NCBI GenBank assembly: GCA_001897035.1 | Contig: MKRS01000701.1 | Span: 1-5,408 of the forward strand | DNA from: Bacteroidales bacterium 45-6 | GTDB taxonomy: Bacteria > Bacteroidota > Bacteroidia > Bacteroidales > Dysgonomonadaceae | Direction: 5' to 3' | Length of the DNA: 5,408 nucleotides | Made by a program: the position numbers and the translations under genes | In this document: in pieces, positions 1 through 5,408 of the stretch | Layout: each line of letters starts with the position of its first letter | How positions within the stretch are numbered: the first letter of the stretch is position 1 | The notes under the pieces: generated by a model | The model's database searches: none | Seen by the model: the letters and a program-made list of their open reading frames with translations, nothing else | Told to the model about the DNA's origin: nothing

Positions 1-42
1 AAGGTGTTGAAAGATGAGTTGAACAAGTTGAAAAATAAGTAG
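1..42 (+). CDS. C-terminal end of an upstream gene (partial), coiled-coil-like tail
   Basis: Only the last 13 codons and a TAG stop are present, reading KVLKDELNKLKNK. Leucines at fragment residues 3, 7 and 10 follow a heptad-like i, i+4, i+7 spacing in a very charged Lys/Glu/Asp/Asn background, which fits the end of a coiled coil. Many Bacteroidota surface proteins, such as tail-fiber-like proteins with a C-terminal chaperone domain, end in a similar charged helix, but nothing here identifies the family. The frame is open from the first base of the window, so the gene begins to the left. A hairpin starts 16 bases after the stop, which fits a gene end. The fragment is too short for certainty and could be a chance open stretch. 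Confidence 0.5.
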   Translation, partial: KVLKDELNKLKNK

Positions 43-58
43 AGCTTCATTAAATAAC

Positions 59-87
59 TGAGGGGGTGGCCTGGAGCCACCCCTTCA
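59..87 (+). terminator. Strong hairpin after the upstream gene, probable terminator without a T-tract
   Basis: GGGGTGGC (63-70) pairs perfectly with GCCACCCC (76-83) around a 5-base loop (CTGGA). The stem extends outward through G62·T84, A61-T85, G60-C86 and T59-A87, giving 12 pairs with a single G·U. It lies 16 bases after the TAG of the upstream gene and ends 57 bases before the preferred start of the next gene. No run of T follows on the plus strand (the next bases are GTGGAAAAC), so it is not a textbook intrinsic terminator. It could be a terminator of reduced efficiency, an mRNA 3'-end stabiliser, or a leader structure of the downstream gene. Confidence 0.55.
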
Positions 88-144
88 GTGGAAAACTTAT
101 CGATTTATTCCTTTTACCAAGTATCACTAACCATCCATTCCTTT

Positions 145-3100
145 ATGATACAACCATACAAAATATACCTGCTCACGCTGCTCATGTTGCTGTGCGGGAG
201 CCTGATAATCTTACAGGCACAATCGGTAGCCACTGACTACACCTTGCATGCCGATGAGTCGGGCGCATCTAAAGCCTATGTGGCAAGGGACTATATATCT
301 ATGAAGCCTGGATTCAGGTATGCGGCGGCCAACGGGACGACATTTAATGCCAAGATTGACCGTGGCTTACTGTTCCCTCCCTCGGATGCAACTTATTTGA
401 AACCCGACGGCAGCACGACCTCCGACCCTACGAAGGGTGTTGCAGTAGGGAGTATCCCGGGGAAATTTGAGGTAGGCCCTACTGGGGCTGCCACCTACAC
501 CATACCAATCGCATGCCCCCAGGGAATCAACGGTATGCAGCCGGATATTTCCCTGACTTACAGCAGTCAGGGAGGAAACGGCATTGCCGGATGTGGATGG
601 AATGTGGGCGGGCTGCCGGCTATAACCCGCACTAAAAAGACGAATTATTTTGACGGGGAAGATTCCGGCATCACATGGGATGCGGCTTGTCCCTTGTCTT
701 TGGATGGCCAACGGCTAATTAAAATATCCGAATCTGGAGGTCAGATTGAGTATAGGACAGAGAATGAGTCATTCAATAAAATTGTAGGATATGAAATACA
801 GGCTTGGGGGCCGAAATTCTTCAAGGTATATACAAAGTCGGGCATGGTGTTGACCTATGGCAATCCGAACAGCTTGGCTTCCTATTCTCCTGTATATAAT
901 AATCCGGCATCAGATGCTCTTGCCCAGACAAATTTCCAGCGTGCCAGTTGGAATCTGGTAGAAATGATGGACAACAATGGAAATTATGCTACATTTTCAT
1001 ACAAGGCTTCTCAGGGAAACGACATAGGCAATGTCATAGACAGGATTGTTTATGGATCGAACAGAGCTTTGGGCGCACTATCCTCTATCGCCGTCTCATT
1101 CGATTATGAAAAGAGGGTCGATGAACTTTCCGGGTATATCTCAGGGATGGCTTTTATTCAACAATTACGCTTGAAAAACATCCGCACATCAGTTAACGGG
1201 CAAGAACAGAAAGTATATTCGCTCACCTATTCCAATGCTACCCAAAGCAAGCTGCAGTCCATAGAACTATTCCAAAATGGGAGCAAATCCTATAGTCCAG
1301 TTTCGTTCGTGTATGGTCAACCCAAAGAGGCTGAAAGCCAAACAGACATTACCTTCATTACGAAAGATGTCGACAACAACACGAAGAAAAAACTGGGTCT
1401 GGTTGCTGTTGATTTGGATGGGGACGGATGCAATGAATTGGGCGATATCTATACAGAAAGCTTCCCTGGTTTTGAAGATGTATTGATAAATTGCTTTTTT
1501 GACATCCACAAGAAAGAAAATAATTGGGTTGCCACCCACCGCTTTATGATCAATACAACTTTGCGTAAGGTAATAAAAGGACTTCCTTCCTCCTTTGGAG
1601 ATTTTAATGGGAATGGGTCGTCGGAGTCAGTCTCCCCCTCTTCCCAAAATAACAGTATTAGTTTGAATATCACTGATATGAAAGACAATACTCTTTTGTT
1701 TGAAGAGTCAATAGGTAACAGCAGTAAAGATCCTTTCATTGCGATTGGTAATTTTTATGGGCAAACCTTGTCGGGAGCTTTGGTTATATTCAATGACCCT
1801 GTCAGTGAAAACGGCATGTACAAATATCCTTATTGCATAGTCGCTGCAAACAAAAACCAGTATGTGATCAAACGTCCTTATTGGACCGAGTCGACCAACT
1901 ATTATTATCTTTATACGTCAAAAAAAATTGAAAGTATAGAAATAGAAAATCTTAATGCAAGAAACTTTCGCAACGATATATGGATAAACTATGAAGATGG
2001 GACCAATGCAATATTGAAGAATAAAATGGTTGGCTACAATTGTTTCACGGGAGGAGCAGAGTCACTACAACCATTGCCTTTTAATATTGAAAAAGATGAC
2101 ATTTATCGGGTGGCAGACATGAACGCCGATGGTTTACCTGATGTGGTATATCGGAAGAATTCTAATGATTGGTATATTGCGTATAACAAGGGGAATTATA
2201 ATTTCAAGATGGTAGCGTTGAATATTGATTGTGGGAAATTTTCGGCAAAAAAAAATCCCATTCTAAATGACGAAGATGACAAGGATAACCTGTTTATTAC
2301 GGATATCAATAATGATGGCTTGCCGGATATAGTGGCTGGGGATGAAAATTTGAAAGAAACTAACATTATTAGTACTGAATTAGCCCCATGGGGTGGATAT
2401 CAAAATGTAATTAAATACGATTATAGCTTTCTAAATACGACATGGCGTATATATTTGAATACGGGTAATATGCAATTTCAATTGAATCGTACCGTAACAA
2501 GCAAGGAACGTAGTGCCTATACCTGCGTAGCCGATCTGTTAGGCAAAGGAACTGTTAACTGGATATATGAAGATAGTAGCGGAAAAGTTCAATTCACAGA
2601 TTTCGGATATGCTACTAATAGTAGTCTCCTCACAAAAGTCTCGGATTCCTTTACAGGGGAGCAAACCATAAGTTATAAACCCTTGTCCTCGTTTACCCAG
2701 CTTGACAATCAAGCTGACGAAAACAACTATACATGGACAACCTTAAGTTACTTGAATGCGGGAGTTATGCCGATCAAGGCCACAGGGATACTGCTTGTCT
2801 CAAGCTACGAGAAAGGTATTTCCAAATCCAGCTACTATTATGGGAAAGCCCTCTTCAACTGGGAAGTGCGCGGATTGTCAGGTTTTCAATATATGGCAAC
2901 CAAGGATGAGTTATCAACCAACTCATCAATTATTTATAAGAGACCCTTTCCAACGAACCACCTGCTCTTGCCAGTAAAGACAATCAATTCCATGGGCTTG
3001 TCCTTTGCCGGAAATAAAATTACCCCAACCAATATAGTCAGCCGAGATGTACTCGAATACCCTGTGGTCCAACTTGGAAATAAGAGATATACGGCTCAGC

Positions 3101-3687
3101 AGAAGTCTGTCACCACCTATGACTACTTGCATGACAAGACTCACCTTCAGTCTTTCGAATACGATCCTTATGGAAACCTCACCAAGTATTTCAGAAAATA
3201 CGGTATCGATATCTCTGAAGAAACAACTTCTAGTTATATAGCCTGCGGATCCTGGTGTCCAGGGAAAATAGACTCTACCACCTTCAAGCGGACAATTCTG
3301 GAAGGAGAGGAGGAATTTACCTGGCAAAAAAATTTTACATACGATCAGAAAGGCAATCTTTCCTCCCAGACAGATGATCCTGGAGATCAAAACAGCCTGA
3401 AAACAGAGTACCTGGAAATTGACAGTTGCGGTTACGCCGGAAAAGTGAAGGTGTCTGCAAACGGCATTTCTCGTATTTCGTCTATATCTTATACACCATC
3501 CAAGCGCTTTGTGAAGAGTAAAACGGATATTCTCGGTAGGACAAATACGTACAACTGGAACGAGACGAAGGGCCTCCTTGATAGTGAGACCGACGAATAT
3601 GGCACGACAACCTACACCTATGATAATACGGGGAAACTGGCCGAGACAAAAAGCCCGGACGGCATCCGTGTGGCTACTTCCTTGTAA
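145..3687 (+). CDS. Secreted SpvB / FG-GAP / RHS-repeat protein, N-terminal part ended by an in-frame TAA
   Basis: This is a 1180-residue product from ATG 145. Residues 1-25 form a signal peptide: Lys6, a Leu/Ile-rich core, and likely cleavage at LQA|Q. Cys17 follows Leu, so it is not a lipobox. Residues 45-72 hold a KPGF...F.A.ID motif like those in Bacteroidota surface proteins. An SpvB domain (as in Tc toxin B subunits) starts near 100, with GSIPGKFEV, GAATYTIPIACPQG, LTYSSQGGNGIAGCGW (Trp152) and GLPAITR. FG-GAP/VCBS loops begin at Asp423 (DLDGDG), Asp486 (DFNGNG), Asp658 (DMNADG) and Asp720 (DINNDG). A TcdB-like LLTKVSDSFTGEQTISYKPL lies at 828-847, and YD repeats start near 1004 (FEYDPYGNLT). 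A GTG start at 88 adds 19 residues but buries the signal peptide and overlaps the hairpin. Known relatives form a hollow beta shell around a C-terminal payload. The RHS fold continues in frame past the stop, so the product is probably truncated. Confidence 0.88.
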   Translation: MIQPYKIYLLTLLMLLCGSLIILQAQSVATDYTLHADESGASKAYVARDYISMKPGFRYAAANGTTFNAKIDRGLLFPPSDATYLKPDGSTTSDPTKGVAVGSIPGKFEVGPTGAATYTIPIACPQGINGMQPDISLTYSSQGGNGIAGCGWNVGGLPAITRTKKTNYFDGEDSGITWDAACPLSLDGQRLIKISESGGQIEYRTENESFNKIVGYEIQAWGPKFFKVYTKSGMVLTYGNPNSLASYSPVYNNPASDALAQTNFQRASWNLVEMMDNNGNYATFSYKASQGNDIGNVIDRIVYGSNRALGALSSIAVSFDYEKRVDELSGYISGMAFIQQLRLKNIRTSVNGQEQKVYSLTYSNATQSKLQSIELFQNGSKSYSPVSFVYGQPKEAESQTDITFITKDVDNNTKKKLGLVAVDLDGDGCNELGDIYTESFPGFEDVLINCFFDIHKKENNWVATHRFMINTTLRKVIKGLPSSFGDFNGNGSSESVSPSSQNNSISLNITDMKDNTLLFEESIGNSSKDPFIAIGNFYGQTLSGALVIFNDPVSENGMYKYPYCIVAANKNQYVIKRPYWTESTNYYYLYTSKKIESIEIENLNARNFRNDIWINYEDGTNAILKNKMVGYNCFTGGAESLQPLPFNIEKDDIYRVADMNADGLPDVVYRKNSNDWYIAYNKGNYNFKMVALNIDCGKFSAKKNPILNDEDDKDNLFITDINNDGLPDIVAGDENLKETNIISTELAPWGGYQNVIKYDYSFLNTTWRIYLNTGNMQFQLNRTVTSKERSAYTCVADLLGKGTVNWIYEDSSGKVQFTDFGYATNSSLLTKVSDSFTGEQTISYKPLSSFTQLDNQADENNYTWTTLSYLNAGVMPIKATGILLVSSYEKGISKSSYYYGKALFNWEVRGLSGFQYMATKDELSTNSSIIYKRPFPTNHLLLPVKTINSMGLSFAGNKITPTNIVSRDVLEYPVVQLGNKRYTAQQKSVTTYDYLHDKTHLQSFEYDPYGNLTKYFRKYGIDISEETTSSYIACGSWCPGKIDSTTFKRTILEGEEEFTWQKNFTYDQKGNLSSQTDDPGDQNSLKTEYLEIDSCGYAGKVKVSANGISRISSISYTPSKRFVKSKTDILGRTNTYNWNETKGLLDSETDEYGTTTYTYDNTGKLAETKSPDGIRVATSL
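1411..2560 (+). repeat. FG-GAP/VCBS-type calcium-loop repeat region within the main protein
   Basis: Four D-x-(D/N)-x-(D/N)-G loops are visible, beginning at bases 1411, 1600, 2116 and 2302, and a decayed fifth (ADLLGKGTVNW) begins near 2530. Loops 1, 3 and 4 keep good calcium-loop residues. Loop 2 (DFNGNGSS) has Asn in place of two Asp. In this family such loops sit in beta-propeller blades. In Tc toxin B subunits the propeller lies next to the SpvB domain and closes the RHS shell, so the domain order here agrees with that architecture. The segment is unusually AT-rich compared with both sides. Confidence 0.75.
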
Positions 3688-5220
3688 TGGGCAAGCTCTG
3701 GAAGCGTTAGCGGGGCCAAATATTATCAGTTCTCGCAAACCTCAGGGCAGTCGCCGGTTTATATTTGGTATGACACTTACGGTCGTGAGATATTGAAGCA
3801 GGCGTATGGGTTGAACGGCCAATTGGTGGACGTTGCATCCACTTACAATGATAGGGGATTGCCTTACAAGTTGTCAAAACCATATTTCCATTCGGCGGGT
3901 TCTCCCTCAGCGTGGGATAAGGTGCAAGAGTACGACAATTACAACAGGCTACTCAAGCTTACCACTCCGATGGGTGAAACTTCGTATGAATATTTAACCT
4001 ACATGACAGTGGAAACCAATCCTACCGACACCATCACCAAAACTTTCAATGCGGCGGGGGAAATCATGGAAAGTGTCCGTAATGGGCATTATGTCGATTA
4101 CGAATATTATCCGTCAGGAAAACTGAAGGCAAGCTGGCCGTTCGGGGCTTTCGACATCGAATCTGAGCCGGTGAAGATGGAATATGACCTCCAAGGCAAC
4201 CGAACAAAGATAACCGATCCGGATGCAGGTGTGGTGGAAAGCAAGTATAACGGATTCGGCGAATTGCTTTGGGAGCGCCAACTGGTGCACGAGGGGGCTG
4301 ACTCGGTGACTACCACCAACCAGTATGACAACTATGGGTTGTTGCAAAGCACAACCCGCCACGGACATTACAACGAAAACAAGGTTTTTTCTTACGACAG
4401 TGATTTGGGGCATCCCACGCGGGTTAAGTCCATAGAAATTGCAGGGCGTCACAAGCAAACATTCACCTACGACAGCTACGGACGGCAAACCAACCTGAAA
4501 GAAGAAATAGATGGCAGGATTTACAATCGCTCGACCGAATACGATGCTCTCGGCAGGATCAGGAAAGACATCTACCCTTCCGGGTATTTTACCACCAACA
4601 CCTACGACAGCTATGGCAACCTCACCGAAACGAGGGACCAGGCCGGACGTTCGATCTGGAAGCCGCTCGAAGAAAACGTCCGCCGGCAGTTGACCAAGGT
4701 GAGCCAAGGGGGACACACCACAAGCTATGCGTTTGATGAGCGGGGCTTTCCCACGGCAATGGATGCGGGTAACGTCGTTTCCCTGGCATATTCCTTCGAT
4801 ACGAAAGGAAACCTCCAGTACCGGACAGATAGCTTAACCGGCCAGGAAGAGAACTTCTCTTACGACAGGCTTAGCCGTCTGGCTGGCTGGACGGTCGTTC
4901 AGCCTGAAAGGCAAACTGCCTATGGCATGAATTATAGCCCGGAAGGGAACATTGAGACGAAAACCGACCTCGGTAATTTCACCCTTGGCTATGGGGCAAA
5001 TGGCAAACCCCACGCATTGACATCGGTGTCGGGAACGCCATCAGGATGGAAGGAACAGGGAATAAGCTACACCGACTTCAAGAAGGTGCAAAGCATATCT
5101 GATCCCACAAACTTGAGATCATACGCCCTGACTTACGGCGTGGATGACCAACGCCGCAAGTCCACCACTACACAATACTGGACGGGAGCCAACCCCGGTA
5201 GCCGGACAACCACCCGCTAC
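3154..5220 (+). repeat. YD/RHS protein-repeat region
   Basis: Degenerate protein repeats with the core pattern (F/T)-x-Y-D-x-x-G-x-(L/R) recur from FEYDPYGNLT (3154) through FTYDQKGNLS (3334) and, after the stop, up to the RHS core. The clearest regular run has units starting at 4465, 4534 and 4600, spaced 69 and 66 bases (23 and 22 residues), which is a normal YD period. The units at 4465 and 4600 share a 14-base identical start (ACCTACGACAGCTA). In known structures such repeats form strands of a spiral beta shell. The nucleotide similarity is weak outside the core codons. Confidence 0.8.
3685..3687 (+). other. In-frame ochre stop interrupting the RHS reading frame
   Basis: The codons around this point read ACT TCC TTG TAA TGG GCA AGC. 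The protein before it (TYTYDNTGKLAETKSPDG) and after it (PVYIWYDTYGREI) is YD-repeat sequence in the same frame, so this is a nonsense codon, not a frameshift. A single base change from CAA, AAA, GAA, TTA, TCA, TAT or TAC would produce it. The stop is followed by T, a context known for efficient termination in bacteria, which argues against readthrough. A base-calling or assembly error remains possible. Confidence 0.85.
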
Positions 5221-5408
5221 TACATCGGCGACTACGAGGAAGAAATCACCCCCGATGGAAATGTGCGGAAAATTCATTACCTTAGCGGGGCGGTATTGAT
5301 CCGCAACCGGGGAGTGGACAGCCTGCTGTACACCTACTCCGACTACCTGGGTTCTTTGACAGCATTGGCCGATGAGAATGGGAACGTGGTGCAACGTTAT
5401 GCTTACGA
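3688..5408 (+). CDS. In-frame continuation of the RHS protein: YD repeats and start of RHS core (partial, no convincing start)
   Basis: After the TAA the same frame stays open for 573 codons and runs off the window. It encodes many YD repeats, for example IWYDTYGREI, VQEYDNYNRLLKL, KMEYDLQGNRTKI, FTYDSYGRQTNL, TEYDALGRIRKDIYPSG, NTYDSYGNLTETRDQAG and FSYDRLSRLAGW. The end (5221 onward) matches the start of the RHS-associated core: YYIGDYEEEITPDGNV, then YSDYLGSLTALADENGN and VVQRYAY. This core normally precedes a variable toxin or adaptor domain, which would lie outside the window. The first in-frame TTG is at 3793 and the first ATG at 3970. Neither has a visible ribosome binding site or a following signal peptide, so independent expression would leave the product in the cytoplasm. 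The best reading is the severed C-terminal half of the gene starting at 145. An independently translated TcC-like subunit is the less likely alternative. Confidence 0.75.

Noticed and set aside
88..144. A Bacteroidota-type promoter (TTTG and TAnnTTTG boxes) before the main gene
   Set aside because: No stretch matches the -7 box with an acceptable upstream -33 box. T-rich pieces such as TATTCCTTTTACC have the wrong spacing.
193..201. Possible lipoprotein signal (LLCG)
   Set aside because: The residue before the cysteine is Leu instead of Gly, Ala or Ser, and a hydrophobic stretch continues after it to a better signal peptidase I site.
3685..3687. Alternative genetic code or programmed readthrough at TAA
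   Set aside because: No other in-frame TAA is seen in the gene, the following T favours termination, and no recoding structure is apparent.
3687..3710. ATG overlapping the TAA (TAATG), as in translational coupling
   Set aside because: The ATG is in another frame and reaches a TAG after seven codons, so it cannot restart the RHS frame.
2926..3738. A 270-codon open frame on the minus strand
   Set aside because: It lies entirely antisense to clear TcdB/YD-repeat coding sequence and spans the TAA. Its translation has no recognisable domain, and repeated Tyr-Asp codons tend to leave the opposite strand open.
4465..4617. Recent tandem DNA duplication in the YD region
   Set aside because: Identity is limited to about 14 bases encoding TYDSY. 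The intervening sequence is diverged, so this is ordinary protein-repeat conservation.
4114..4716. A 200-codon open frame on the minus strand
   Set aside because: It is antisense to well-formed YD repeats, shows no domain or start signal, and its low-complexity Val/Gly-rich stretches are the reverse of Tyr-Asp/Thr-rich codons.

Overview
The window is almost entirely occupied by one very long plus-strand reading frame encoding a secreted SpvB/RHS-type protein. The family features point to a Bacteroidota genome, probably Bacteroidales. These are the signal peptide ending in LQA-Q, a short 'KPGF' beta-type motif just after it, an SpvB domain, FG-GAP/VCBS repeats, tyrosine-aspartate (YD/RHS) repeats, and the lack of a purine-rich ribosome binding site. 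The organism is an inference from protein style, not a species identification.

Layout: bases 1-42 are the last codons of an upstream plus-strand gene (leucine-spaced, coiled-coil-like tail, TAG stop). Bases 43-144 are intergenic and hold a strong 12-bp hairpin (59-87). The main gene starts most plausibly at ATG 145, because this gives a clean signal peptide; the longer GTG 88 start sits on the hairpin. In order, the protein carries a signal peptide, a KPGF-type motif, an SpvB domain, an FG-GAP/VCBS region, a TcdB-like middle segment and YD repeats. The frame is interrupted by an in-frame TAA at 3685-3687 and then stays open in the same frame for 573 further codons to the window edge. That part encodes more YD repeats and the start of the conserved RHS-associated core.

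The most notable points are the single nonsense codon that splits an otherwise intact RHS frame, and a base-composition mosaic in which the FG-GAP segment is much more AT-rich than either flank. The normally variable C-terminal payload and any immunity gene would lie just beyond the right edge, so the effector activity cannot be read here. I see no RNA genes, CRISPR arrays, insertion sequences or minus-strand genes.
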